From DATKMS01 sp041497995 (GTDB lineage Bacteria > Desulfobacterota > Binatia > HRBIN30), in assembly GCA_041497995.1 (NCBI GenBank), contig JBGQHM010000069.1, positions 1 to 22,725 of the forward strand: a stretch of 22,725 bases of DNA, written 5' to 3'. Both the position numbers and the translations under genes were made by a program. The number at the start of each line of letters is the position of its first letter. Position 1 is the stretch's first letter. The notes beneath the pieces were generated by a model. It ran no database searches. It had not been told where the DNA came from and saw only the letters and a list, made by a program, of their open reading frames with translations. Positions 14,020-22,451 of the stretch are shown here, piece after piece.

Positions 14020-17000
14020 ATGTTTTGCCCGAAGTGCGGCGCAAGAAGTAGCGACGAGGTCCTCTCCTGCGCCGAGTGCGGCGGCGCGCTCGGTCGGGTG
14101 TGCCTCGCCTGCGGCGCGCAGAACCTACCGGGGTCGCGATTCTGTCGGATGTGCGGCCGGCCGCTGAGTGAGCTGTCGCCCGATCGACCGAGCCGCTCCC
14201 CCGCGACGTACACACCACGCCATCTCACGGAGAAGATCCTCACCTCCCGCGCCGCGCTCGAGGGGGAGCGAAAGCAAGTGACGGTCCTCTTCGCCGATGT
14301 GAAGGGGTCGCAGGGGCTCGCGCAGAGCGTCGGCCCCGAGGCCTGGCACGAGATTCTCGATCGCTTCTTCGAGATCCTGTCCACCGGCGTGCACCGGTTC
14401 GAAGGGACCGTCAACCAGTACACGGGCGATGGGATCATGGCGCTCTTCGGTGCGCCGATCGCCCATGAGGACCACGCGCAGCGGGCGTGCTTCGCGGCAC
14501 TTCACCTGAAGGAGGAGATCGCCACGTTCTACGCCGATCTGCGCCGCACCAGAAGCCTCGACTTTGCGGTGCGCATGGGCCTCAACTCTGGCGAGGTCGT
14601 CGTCGGTCGCATCGGGGACGACCTGCGGATGGACTATACAGCCCAAGGACACACCGTCGGCCTCGCCAGCCGGATGGAGTCGCTCGCTGAGCCAGGCAAG
14701 ATATACCTCACTCGAAGCACGGCAACGCTGGTGTCCGGATTCTTTCGACTGAAGGATCTCGGGAAGTTCTCCATCAAGGGTGAGCCACGCGGCCTGCGCG
14801 TCTACGAGCTCGAGGGGGTGGGTTCGGCGCGGACGCGGTTCGACCAATCAGCTGCCCGAGGTCTGTCGCCCTTCGTCGGACGAGAGGCGGAGATGGCGCG
14901 GCTCGACGAGAGCCTCGCCGCCGCCCTCTCCGGAAGCGGCCATGCGGTCGGCGTCGTCTCGGAGGCCGGCTTTGGAAAGAGCCGACTCTTCTGGGAGTTC
15001 GCCGCGCAGTGTCGCTCTCGAGGAATCCTCGTCCTGCACGCGCGCGGAGCACCTTACGGGCGGGCGATTCCGCTCTTGCCGGTCGTCGAGCTGTTACGCG
15101 GCTACTTCGATGTTGCAGAGCACGACGACGCCGCCGCGGTGCGTGAGAAGGTCGCCGGCCGGCTGACCCTCCTCGGTGACCCGTGGCGCGAAGCATTGCC
15201 CTTCGTCTTCGAGCTGCTGCGGGTGCCCGAGACGGATCATCCGGCCCCGCGGATCGATCCGGAGGCGCGGCGCCGCCAGGTCCTCCGACTGCTGAAGGAT
15301 CTCGTGCGAGCCCGTAGCGCTCAAGAGGCGATCGTCATCGTCGGCGAGGATTTGCAATGGTTCGACCGCGGCAGCGAGGCGGTTCTCGATCAGCTCGTTT
15401 CGGGACTTGCCGGCACCCGGACGCTCGTCGTCGCGAACTACCGTCCCGATTACAAGCCCCCCTGGCATGACCACCCGGGGTTCCGGGAGATGTCCCTCGA
15501 GCCGCTCGTGCCGGAGGCGACCCTGAGGCTCGCGAGCGAGCTGCTCGGCGGCCATCGCTCGATCGGCAGTCTCGCCCAGCGCATCGCCGAACGGAGCGGC
15601 GGGAATCCTTTCTTCGTCGAGGAGGCGATCCGCTCGCTCAAGGCCAGTGGCGAGCTTAGGGGACGCGCGGGGAACTATCGAGCCGAGCGCCGCGTCGAGG
15701 AGATCGAGATTCCGGCCACGGTTCAGGCGGTTCTCGACGCGCGGATCGATGCCCTCAAGGAACGGGAGAAAGTCGTTCTCCAAACGGCGGCAGTCATCGG
15801 AAGAGAGTTCCACTTGGCGGTTCTCCAGAGAATTGTCCCCTATGCGAAGGCGGAGCTCCGCGCCGCCCTCAAGGTACTCAGCGACACGCAGCTCCTGTCC
15901 CCGCCGCGCTGTGGTGAAGAGCCACTGTACGCGTTTCGCCATTCGCCGATGCAGGAGGCTGCCTATCGAACCCAACTCGTGTCGCGCCGCCAGCAGGTCC
16001 ACGCGGAGGTCGCCCGGATCATCGAGGAGCTGCATCCGGGGGCCGACGAGCACGCGGCGCTGATCGCACACCATCGCGAGAGCGCCGGCGACGGGCGCGC
16101 GGCGGCGGACTGGTACGCGCGCGCCGCGCAGTGGGTGGGATCCGATGACCCTGCCGAAGCCTATCGCCACTGGCAGAAGGTACGCGCGCTCCTCGCCGGA
16201 GACGACGGCTCTTCCAACGCGCTGCCGTTGCGCGTGCTGGCGCCGATTCAGATGCTGAACCTGAGCTGGCGTCTGGGCGTTGCCGAAGAAGAGGTGCGAA
16301 CGCTCTTCGAGGAAGTCCGGGGTCTCGCCAAGCGCAGCGAGAACAGGGACGCCCTGGCCACAGCGTACTTGGCCTACGGCGTCGTTCGCGGAATGGCCGG
16401 TTACCTCGAGGAGTCGTTGAAGAACATCCGCGAGGCGACGCAGCTCGCGGAGGATTCGGAGAGCGTGGATCTCAAGCTCGGTCTCAAGATGGCCCTCGCC
16501 TACTTCGGCGCGGCGGCCGGGCGGCTGCGGGAATCGTTGGCGATCACCGAGGGGGCGCTCTCCCAGAAAGATGGAGACTCGAGTCGCGGTGCCGAGCTGT
16601 CGGGGATCGACCCGTTCGTCTTCCTCACCGGACTGCGCGGTCACCTGCTCGGCCAGTTGGGGAAGCTCACCGAAGCGCGGGAGGCGCTCGACGCCGCGCT
16701 CGATCTCGCGGCCGAGCATGTCGATTCGGAGGTGCGAGGATGGATTCACGGGTGGATCGTGGTCCAGGCCCGAGCTGCCGGCGACTCGACGGACGTGCTC
16801 GGGCATGCGAACCGGGGACTGGAGATCGCGGAACGGACCGGGAGCTTGCTCTCGCAGGTCGTCGCGTTTGCGCATCTTGGACGCGCCCGCGCTTTCCGCG
16901 GCGAATGGCAAGAGGCGGTCGGTGCCTTCGAGAAGTCGCTCGAGATTGCCCGCGCGAAGCGGATCGGCGGCGAGATCGAAGCGGGAATCGTGGCCGATCT

Positions 17001-17385
17001 CGCCGAAGTACACTCCTCGATGGGCAATCACCAGGCGGCGCTGGCGCTCGCCCGGGAAGCGATCGACCTGGCGCACCGGCGCGGCGTGAAGGTGGAGGAA
17101 TGCCGGGCGCACCTCGTCATGGCGCGCGTCCTCGTCCGGGCCGAGGGCGTGCAGAAGCAACGAGCTGTGCGTAAGGCGCTGGAGACAGCCGCGGAGATCG
17201 CGCGCGAGACTGAAGCGCGCGTCTACGAACCGTTCATCCACCTCGAGCTCGCGGAGGTCGCGCGGCTCGCGGGGGACGAAGTGGCTCACGCGGCCGAGCT
17301 GCGGACCAGCTGCGAGCTGTTCGCGGAGATCGGCGCCACCGGTCATCTGGCGGCGACTCCTGGCAACACCGATCGTGCATTGTGA
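14020..17385 (+). CDS. Zinc-ribbon/class III cyclase/AAA-type ATPase/TPR protein
   Basis: This is a 1121-residue protein. Two zinc ribbons open it (Cys 3, 6, 17, 20 and 28, 31, 42, 45). A class III cyclase domain follows at about 84-265, with metal aspartates D93 (LFADVKGS) and D137 (YTGDGIMALFG), the classic 44-residue spacing. The transition-state Arg is kept (GLASRMES, R218), but the usual Asn is Gly214 (HTVGLASR), as in this cyclase-ATPase subfamily. A STAND/AAA-type ATPase follows: FVGRE at 285-289, Walker A SEAGFGKSR (K320; first Gly is Ser) and Walker B IVIVGEDLQWFD (438-449). The C-terminal 500 residues are TPR-like helical repeats. The build suggests an ATP-controlled sensor that makes cAMP when the repeats bind a partner. 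A GGGAG abuts the ATG, so initiation may be weak. A decayed gene tail lies on its far side. Confidence 0.92.
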   Translation: MFCPKCGARSSDEVLSCAECGGALGRVCLACGAQNLPGSRFCRMCGRPLSELSPDRPSRSPATYTPRHLTEKILTSRAALEGERKQVTVLFADVKGSQGLAQSVGPEAWHEILDRFFEILSTGVHRFEGTVNQYTGDGIMALFGAPIAHEDHAQRACFAALHLKEEIATFYADLRRTRSLDFAVRMGLNSGEVVVGRIGDDLRMDYTAQGHTVGLASRMESLAEPGKIYLTRSTATLVSGFFRLKDLGKFSIKGEPRGLRVYELEGVGSARTRFDQSAARGLSPFVGREAEMARLDESLAAALSGSGHAVGVVSEAGFGKSRLFWEFAAQCRSRGILVLHARGAPYGRAIPLLPVVELLRGYFDVAEHDDAAAVREKVAGRLTLLGDPWREALPFVFELLRVPETDHPAPRIDPEARRRQVLRLLKDLVRARSAQEAIVIVGEDLQWFDRGSEAVLDQLVSGLAGTRTLVVANYRPDYKPPWHDHPGFREMSLEPLVPEATLRLASELLGGHRSIGSLAQRIAERSGGNPFFVEEAIRSLKASGELRGRAGNYRAERRVEEIEIPATVQAVLDARIDALKEREKVVLQTAAVIGREFHLAVLQRIVPYAKAELRAALKVLSDTQLLSPPRCGEEPLYAFRHSPMQEAAYRTQLVSRRQQVHAEVARIIEELHPGADEHAALIAHHRESAGDGRAAADWYARAAQWVGSDDPAEAYRHWQKVRALLAGDDGSSNALPLRVLAPIQMLNLSWRLGVAEEEVRTLFEEVRGLAKRSENRDALATAYLAYGVVRGMAGYLEESLKNIREATQLAEDSESVDLKLGLKMALAYFGAAAGRLRESLAITEGALSQKDGDSSRGAELSGIDPFVFLTGLRGHLLGQLGKLTEAREALDAALDLAAEHVDSEVRGWIHGWIVVQARAAGDSTDVLGHANRGLEIAERTGSLLSQVVAFAHLGRARAFRGEWQEAVGAFEKSLEIARAKRIGGEIEAGIVADLAEVHSSMGNHQAALALAREAIDLAHRRGVKVEECRAHLVMARVLVRAEGVQKQRAVRKALETAAEIARETEARVYEPFIHLELAEVARLAGDEVAHAAELRTSCELFAEIGATGHLAATPGNTDRAL

Positions 17386-17411
17386 TCGGAACTCAGCAGG
17401 AAGGTCACGAG

Positions 17412-17588
17412 GAGGGCATTCCTCTCGCGATGGCGTCGGCGATCCTGTTCGCGCTCTTCGCGGCAGCGCGCCAGGTTTGACGGTGCCGCTCTTCGTCATC
17501 TACTACACGGCCACCTCCGCGCTACGCTACTCTTATGATGGATTGATCTAGAAGATGCGCCGCCCCGAAGTGCGCGCGCCGCTCGTCC
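17412..17588 (+). pseudogene. Decayed copy of the 3' end of the histidine-rich membrane protein gene
   Basis: Bases 17436-17588 align with 13730-13883, the last part of the gene at 12830-13924. Shared stretches include cttcgcggc, gcgcgccaggt, ggtgccgctcttcgtc and tatgatggattgatct. The longest exact block is the run gaagatgcgccgccccgaag and its continuation into gtgcgcgcgccg. One base is missing near 17476 (frameshift), and a tgg codon has become tag (stop at 17549-17551). Weaker similarity extends left to about 17412. No start codon or N-terminal part is present. It is therefore a remnant of a duplication that now flanks the large cyclase gene. Bases 17589-17678 carry nothing I recognise apart from the P450 ribosome-binding site. 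Confidence 0.9.
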
Positions 17589-17678
17589 AGTACTTTCGGA
17601 CTTCTTGAACACGCGCCGATGAGCCCATAGACTGCGTCTCGTTTCGCAGTAGCTCAGAGCCACCGGGAGGGGGTCGTT

Positions 17679-18947
17679 ATGGAGATTCGCTACACACCGT
17701 TTTCCGAAGAGGTGCGGGCCAACCCGTACCCATTCTACGCGGCCCTGCGGCAGCACGCCCCGGTGTATTTTGTGGAGGGCATCGGCGCCTGGGCGCTAGC
17801 GCGGCATGACGACGTACGCTTCGTCCTCAGCCATCCGGAGCTCTTTTCCTCCGATGCCATGCGCACGATGTTCATCTCGTCCAAGCTCGGCCCAGATGCG
17901 GCCACCGACCCAGAAACGGCGGAACGCATGTTCGCCATTGCCAGCGCGTTGCCGTTTACGCCCGAGGAAATGGTCCAGGCACGCAACCTCATCTCCACCG
18001 ATCCGCCGCAGCACGAAGTGATGCGCAAGATCGTCAGCCGCGGCTTCACGCCGCGTCGCATCGCGTCCTACGAAGAACGCGTCCGCGCCGTGGTCGGCGA
18101 ATGCATGACCACGCTGCGCCGCGGCGGCAGCTTCGATCTGGTTAAAGACCTCGCCATTCCCGTCCCTACCGTCATCATCGCGGAGATGCTCGGCGTCGAA
18201 CCCGAACGGCATGCCGACTTCAAGCGCTGGTCCGACATCGTGATCTCGCAGTCCACCGGCTCGGGGCGCGGCCGCTCGTTCGCGGAAACCGGGTACGTCG
18301 AGATGATCAGGGAGTTCAGCCTTTATCTCTTGTCGATCATCGAAGCGCGCCGGCGCACTCCCGGTGACGATCTGGTAACCACGCTGATCGTGGCGCAAGA
18401 AGAGGGCGGCACGCTGACGCCGATGGAGGTGGTGGTCTTCTCGCTGCTGCTACTGGTCGCCGGCAACGAGACGACCACCAATCTGATCGGCAACGCGGTG
18501 AACGTCTTGCTCGACCATCCCGATCAGCTCGCGCTGGTGCGCAACGATCGCTCGCTGTTGCCGAACCTCGTCGAGGAGATCGTGCGCTACGAAGGTCCGA
18601 TTCAATTCTTCTTCCGGCGCACGTGCGAGGAGGTTACGTTGGCGGGCACGCGGCTGCCGGCCAACGCGATCGTCATGCCGTTGCTGGGCTCAGCGAACCG
18701 CGACGAGACGCAGTTTTCCAGCCCCGATATCTTCGACGTCACCCGCGACCCGAATCCGCATCTCGGATTCGGTCTCGGCGCACACTATTGCCTCGGGGCG
18801 GCGCTGGCGCGGCTGGAAGCGCGCATCGCGATCGAAGCGCTGCTCGACGACCTCCCGCACCTGCGCCGGCGCAGCGCGACCATCGAGTACGCCGACTCCT
18901 TCCTCGTCCGCGGCCCGCACAGCCTGGAGCTGACCCGCGCGGCGTGA
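17679..18947 (+). CDS. Cytochrome P450 (bacterial class I type)
   Basis: This is a 422-residue soluble haem monooxygenase with all key motifs: the I-helix AGNETT (261-266) for oxygen activation, K-helix ExxR at E300-R303, and the haem loop FGLGAHYCLG with the ligand C371. The N-terminus (TPFSEEVRANPYPFYAALR) is typical of bacterial P450s that take electrons from a ferredoxin. No ferredoxin or ferredoxin reductase gene is adjacent; the flavoprotein at 19407 is a possible but unproved partner. GGGAGG at 17665-17670 sits eight bases before the ATG. It converges on the SDR remnant with a 6-bp gap. The substrate (lipid, terpenoid, steroid or aromatic) cannot be inferred. Confidence 0.95.
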   Translation: MEIRYTPFSEEVRANPYPFYAALRQHAPVYFVEGIGAWALARHDDVRFVLSHPELFSSDAMRTMFISSKLGPDAATDPETAERMFAIASALPFTPEEMVQARNLISTDPPQHEVMRKIVSRGFTPRRIASYEERVRAVVGECMTTLRRGGSFDLVKDLAIPVPTVIIAEMLGVEPERHADFKRWSDIVISQSTGSGRGRSFAETGYVEMIREFSLYLLSIIEARRRTPGDDLVTTLIVAQEEGGTLTPMEVVVFSLLLLVAGNETTTNLIGNAVNVLLDHPDQLALVRNDRSLLPNLVEEIVRYEGPIQFFFRRTCEEVTLAGTRLPANAIVMPLLGSANRDETQFSSPDIFDVTRDPNPHLGFGLGAHYCLGAALARLEARIAIEALLDDLPHLRRRSATIEYADSFLVRGPHSLELTRAA

Positions 18948-18953
18948 CGCACA

Positions 18954-19386
18954 TCAGGCAGCGAAGCCGCCGTCGACGGTCAAGCTGGCGCCGGTCACGA
19001 AGGCCGCTTCGGGGCTCGCCAGGTAGGCGACCATACCGGCGATCTCCTCGCCCTGGCCGTAGCGAGGCAGCGCCATCAAGCCTTTCGGGCTTTCAGCGAA
19101 CGGGCCCTCCGCAGGGTTCATGTCGGTTTCGACCGGGCCGGGCTGGACGGTGTTCACCGTGATGCCGCGCGGCCCCAGATCACGGGCGAGCCCGCGGGTG
19201 AGACCGGGCGACGGCTGCTTTGGTCATGGCGTAGACGCTGCCGCCCACGAAGGGCATGCGGTCGGCGTTGACGCTGCCGCTCGTGATGATGCGCCCACCC
19301 TCTTTCATGTGACGGGACGCCTCCTGTGCCGCGACGAAGACAGCGCGAACGTTCACCGCTAACATGCGGTCGAGAGCAGGTAGCAA
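18954..19386 (-). pseudogene. Truncated, frameshifted short-chain dehydrogenase (SDR)
   Basis: Two frames on the minus strand join into one SDR. The N-part (19386-19209) reads LDRMLAVNVRAVFVAAQEA, GGRIITSGSVNADRMPF and the catalytic YAMTKAA (YxxxK). The C-part (from about 19205) reads GLTRGLARDLGPRGITVN, TVQPGPVETDMNP, then GEEIAGMVAYLASPEAAFV and TGASLTVDGGFAA. One extra base in the G-run at 19206-19208 separates them. The first 75 or so residues with the GxxxGxG cofactor loop are missing; homology stops next to the 3' end of the flavoprotein gene at 19407. The remnant is a decayed FabG-type reductase. Confidence 0.88.
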
Positions 19387-19406
19387 GAGACGTCGTCGTC
19401 CTCGGT

Positions 19407-21080
19407 TTACTCGTGCAGCACTTGATGCACGAAGGCGATTGCAATCGATCCCTCACCGACTCCCGACGCCACACGCTTGATGCTGCCGGCACGGACGTCA
19501 CCGACCGCGAACACGCCGGGCAGGCTGGTTTCGAGCAGATGGGGAGGTCGAGCAAGCGGCCAACGCGCGGCGTCCAAATCGTCCCGTAAGAGGTCTGGTC
19601 CCGTCTTGATAAACTCCTTTGCGTCGCGAGCGACGCAGCCGTTGAGCCAGCGTGTATTGGGAACGGCGCCCGTCATGACGAAGACGTGCCCGATGTCCCG
19701 GGTCTCCATGGCGCCGGTTTGATTGTCGCGCCAGCGCAGACGCTCGAGCTGGCTACTCCCTTCCAGCGCCACAATTTCCGTTTGCGGTCGCAGGACGATG
19801 TTCGGAGTCTGTTCCAGGCGACGAATCAGATAGCGTGACATGCTCTCCGCCAACCCGGACGAGCGGATGAGCACGTGGACACGCTTAGCGGTGCGCGAGA
19901 GAAACACCGCGGCTTGCCCGGCCGAGTTTCCACCCCCCACCACAACCACCTCTTCCCCGCCGCACAGCTGTGCTTCAACAAATGTCGCGCCGTAGTAGAC
20001 GCCCGCGCCTTCGAACTGCGACAAGTTTTCGAGAGGCAGTCGTCGATACTCGGCGCCGGTGGCGATGATGATCGCACGCGCACGGACGCTCGGGCCGTTG
20101 TCGATCTCGATGGCGTACGGCTTCCGCTCGCATGCGAGTCGTGTCGCCGCTTGCGCGATGATCAGTTGGGCGCCGAACTTCTGCGCCTGCGTGTACGCAC
20201 GCGCGGCGAGGTCCTGACCGGAGATGCCGGTCGGGAAGCCGAGGTAGTTCTCGATCTTGGAGCTCGAACCGGCCTGGCCGCCCGGCGCGTTCGACTCGAG
20301 GACCAGGACATCGAGTCCCTCGGACGCGGCGTACACCGCCGCAGCCAGGCCCGCGGGGCCGCCGCCGACGATCACCACGTCGCGGACGTGTGTTTGATCG
20401 ATCGCCTCGTTGAAGCCGAGGCAATCGGCGATCTGCTGGTTGGTTGGGTTGCGAAGCACCGCCTCGCCGCGGCAAATCAGGACGGGCACGTCCGCCACGG
20501 TGACATGAAAACGATCCAGCAACTCCTGGACGCCGGCGTCGCGTTCGAGATCAATGGACGAGTACGGATGGCCGTTGCGCGTAAGGAACTCTTTGATGCG
20601 GAGCGTTCCCGGGGAATGACTCGACCCGACGAGCACGACATCTCCGAAGCCATGCGCGATCAGCTCCACCCTGCGGAGAATGAAGGCGCGCATGAGGATG
20701 TCGCTCAGCTCGCTGTCGGTTTGCACCAGCGCAACCAAATGTTCGCGATCGAGCTGGATCACTTCGCCCGGCTCGCGCACCCGTATTGCGACCAACCCGC
20801 GGCGGCTCGAGAGCATATGTATCTCACCGGTGAACATGCCCGGCTGAAGGGCGAGCACGAGCGCCTCGGTTGCGCCTGACTGACGGATAGCTTCGAGTTG
20901 CCCGTTGATGACGACGAAGAACGGTACGGAGCGCTCCCCCGCCTCGACCAGCACCTCGCCTTTGCGGACCTGCCGCACATGACCGTGCGTGGCGATCCGC
21001 GCAATCTGCGCCGCCGTCAGCGTCGGAGACACCTGGTCATGCGAGGCGGTCGGCTGGACTGAGGGAGTTGGATCGATCAT
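19407..21080 (-). CDS. cNMP-binding domain fused to thioredoxin-reductase-like flavoprotein
   Basis: This is a 557-residue protein. Residues about 20-125 resemble a cyclic-nucleotide-binding jelly roll (GEVLVEAGE, GMFTGEIHML with E86, R94), though the RxA(S/T) part of the phosphate cassette reads RGLVA. Residues about 145-225 look like a glutaredoxin-like fold (VVLVGSSHSPGTLRIKEFL), but its CxxC position has no cysteine. The flavoprotein part has FAD motif GGGPAG (239-244), PGGQAG, ATG at 340-342, NAD(P)H motif GGGNSA (382-387) and the FAD C-motif VFAVGDVR. Where thioredoxin reductases have CATC this one reads GATF (364-367), so disulfide reduction by the usual route is not expected. The start at 21080 is preferred to the in-frame TTG at 21122. 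It may pass electrons to another acceptor under cNMP control. Confidence 0.88.
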   Translation of the reverse strand: MIDPTPSVQPTASHDQVSPTLTAAQIARIATHGHVRQVRKGEVLVEAGERSVPFFVVINGQLEAIRQSGATEALVLALQPGMFTGEIHMLSSRRGLVAIRVREPGEVIQLDREHLVALVQTDSELSDILMRAFILRRVELIAHGFGDVVLVGSSHSPGTLRIKEFLTRNGHPYSSIDLERDAGVQELLDRFHVTVADVPVLICRGEAVLRNPTNQQIADCLGFNEAIDQTHVRDVVIVGGGPAGLAAAVYAASEGLDVLVLESNAPGGQAGSSSKIENYLGFPTGISGQDLAARAYTQAQKFGAQLIIAQAATRLACERKPYAIEIDNGPSVRARAIIIATGAEYRRLPLENLSQFEGAGVYYGATFVEAQLCGGEEVVVVGGGNSAGQAAVFLSRTAKRVHVLIRSSGLAESMSRYLIRRLEQTPNIVLRPQTEIVALEGSSQLERLRWRDNQTGAMETRDIGHVFVMTGAVPNTRWLNGCVARDAKEFIKTGPDLLRDDLDAARWPLARPPHLLETSLPGVFAVGDVRAGSIKRVASGVGEGSIAIAFVHQVLHE

Positions 21081-21251
21081 GGCGACGTCTCGGAGCGTAC
21101 CCGCGGCCTCAGGCTGGAGCAACTAGGGGACAAGCTCACGGGCTAACCGGTAGTGGCCCTTCAGGTCGAACCAGCCGAGCGAACACGACAGTCCTGTTTC
21201 GAGACGCGCCCCTTAACCCCCGCTCTAGTCTGCGATACATATGCTCCCAGC

Positions 21252-22067
21252 ATGAAGCGGGTTCTTCTTGTTATACTCGCCGGCGCAGTTGTCGGCTGCT
21301 CTCCACGCGAGCAAAGGCCTGTGCCCGCTGCACCGGCCGCGTCCGCCCCGGATGGAAGTGAGGAAGGTGCATTCTTCCCCATAACCGTCACACCGTCAGA
21401 TGCCCCGAACGACAACATTCTCTGGAAGGAATGCTTTTCTCAACGCAAGGGCGTTCTCTATGGTCACCTGTTGTCGACGAAGACCAACGAAGCGGTCAAA
21501 GCTGGCGAGTTGGTTGGAAACGCGGCGCCCCTGCCGGCGATTCGCTCCGCCAGATTCGAGCCAGAGCTGCGGCAGTCGGAGGTCCTCTATGAAGACAGTC
21601 GCTACGACGAAGCCGCTGCTGCCGTTCAGCAGGCCGTCGGTTCGGAGGCGAGCGATCCCTTCATTCTGGAGGCGTATGCCAGGGCTCTCTACTGGGTCCC
21701 CGGTCGCCGAGAGGATTCCTTTTCGGCCTACCGCCGCTTGGTGCAGACCCTAGACCACGTCGGGGCATCGGTGAACCCTGACTATGTGTTCGTCGATCTC
21801 TGGTTCGGTGAGGCATACTGGAAGTTGGCAGCGCTCTATCTCGATCACGGGAGCTATCGGCCCGCCATATGCGAGATCGCTAGAACCTTTTACACTCACA
21901 GGATGGACCAGCAAGCGGCGGTTAGTGAGCAAGCATTGGGATATCTTGCCGAGGCGTACTTCCGTCTTGGAAACACCGATCGTGCAGCATTCTTCGCCCG
22001 CGAAGCGATCCGCCGCAATCCAGGCAACACGTCCGTCACCCGCTATCTGGAGCATCCGTCGCCGTAG
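21252..22067 (+). CDS. TPR-containing lipoprotein
   Basis: This is a 271-residue protein. A short signal peptide MKRVLLVILAGAVVGC gives lipobox VVGC with C16. A Pro/Ala-rich linker follows, then helical repeats: RQSEVLYEDSRYDEAAAAVQ, PFILEAYARALYWVPG, AYWKLAALYLDHGSY and GYLAEAYFRLGNTDRAAFFA, ending IRRNPGN, a classical TPR-like close. It probably scaffolds envelope complexes. The ATG at 21252 is chosen because the signal peptide begins there; the frame stays open to 21153 without a sensible leader. The first residue after lipidation is Ser, which favours outer-membrane localisation. I see no hairpin or gene in 21081-21251. Codon use is slightly less GC-biased than in neighbours. Confidence 0.82.
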   Translation: MKRVLLVILAGAVVGCSPREQRPVPAAPAASAPDGSEEGAFFPITVTPSDAPNDNILWKECFSQRKGVLYGHLLSTKTNEAVKAGELVGNAAPLPAIRSARFEPELRQSEVLYEDSRYDEAAAAVQQAVGSEASDPFILEAYARALYWVPGRREDSFSAYRRLVQTLDHVGASVNPDYVFVDLWFGEAYWKLAALYLDHGSYRPAICEIARTFYTHRMDQQAAVSEQALGYLAEAYFRLGNTDRAAFFAREAIRRNPGNTSVTRYLEHPSP

Positions 22068-22099
22068 GAGACTGCCGCCATGGCCCTGCAACCATCCAC

Positions 22100-22438
22100 G
22101 TGAGAGTCAAATCCGTCGGCGACGCGATCGGCGTGATGCAAGCGATCCTGGCCAATAGAAGAGTGCGGAAGCAGCAAGGGGAATACTTCGTGAGTCTGGA
22201 GGCCGTGCCCGCGGCGTTCACGGAGACGCGGCTCGCTCTCGTACGTGCGATCCGCAAGCGCAAGCCCAAGTCCGTGGCCGAGCTGGCACGCATCGCGAAG
22301 CGCGACTTCGACGTCGTCTACAGAGACGTGGAGGCGCTTCAAGATTTCGGACTCGTCCAGGTCGCAGACCGGAGGCGAGGAGCAACCAGTCCGATGCGCA
22401 GCACCACGAGCGAGATCGTCCTGCGCATCGCGGTCTGA
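22100..22438 (+). CDS. COG4190-type winged-helix DNA-binding protein (antitoxin-like)
   Basis: This is a 112-residue protein with a GTG start. The C-terminal half is a winged helix-turn-helix: FTETRLALVRAIRKRKPKSV then AELARIAKRDFDVVYRDVEA and LQDFGLVQV, the arrangement of HVO_A0114/COG4190 regulators. Those are often the antitoxin partners of TumE-like (DUF6516) toxins encoded just upstream. Here the gene upstream is a TPR lipoprotein and no toxin is seen. The GTG overlaps a TGA (22101-22103) that closes an open run after the lipoprotein stop. That could be what is left of a lost upstream partner or chance. It may be an orphan regulator. Confidence 0.75.
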   Translation: MRVKSVGDAIGVMQAILANRRVRKQQGEYFVSLEAVPAAFTETRLALVRAIRKRKPKSVAELARIAKRDFDVVYRDVEALQDFGLVQVADRRRGATSPMRSTTSEIVLRIAV

Positions 22439-22451
22439 TCCTGGTCAGGGC

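Noticed and set aside
15094..17499. Minus-strand open frame of 801 codons opposite the large cyclase
   Set aside because: It mirrors the high GC third-position bias of the plus-strand gene, and its translation shows no domain, while the plus strand carries zinc ribbons, cyclase and ATPase motifs.
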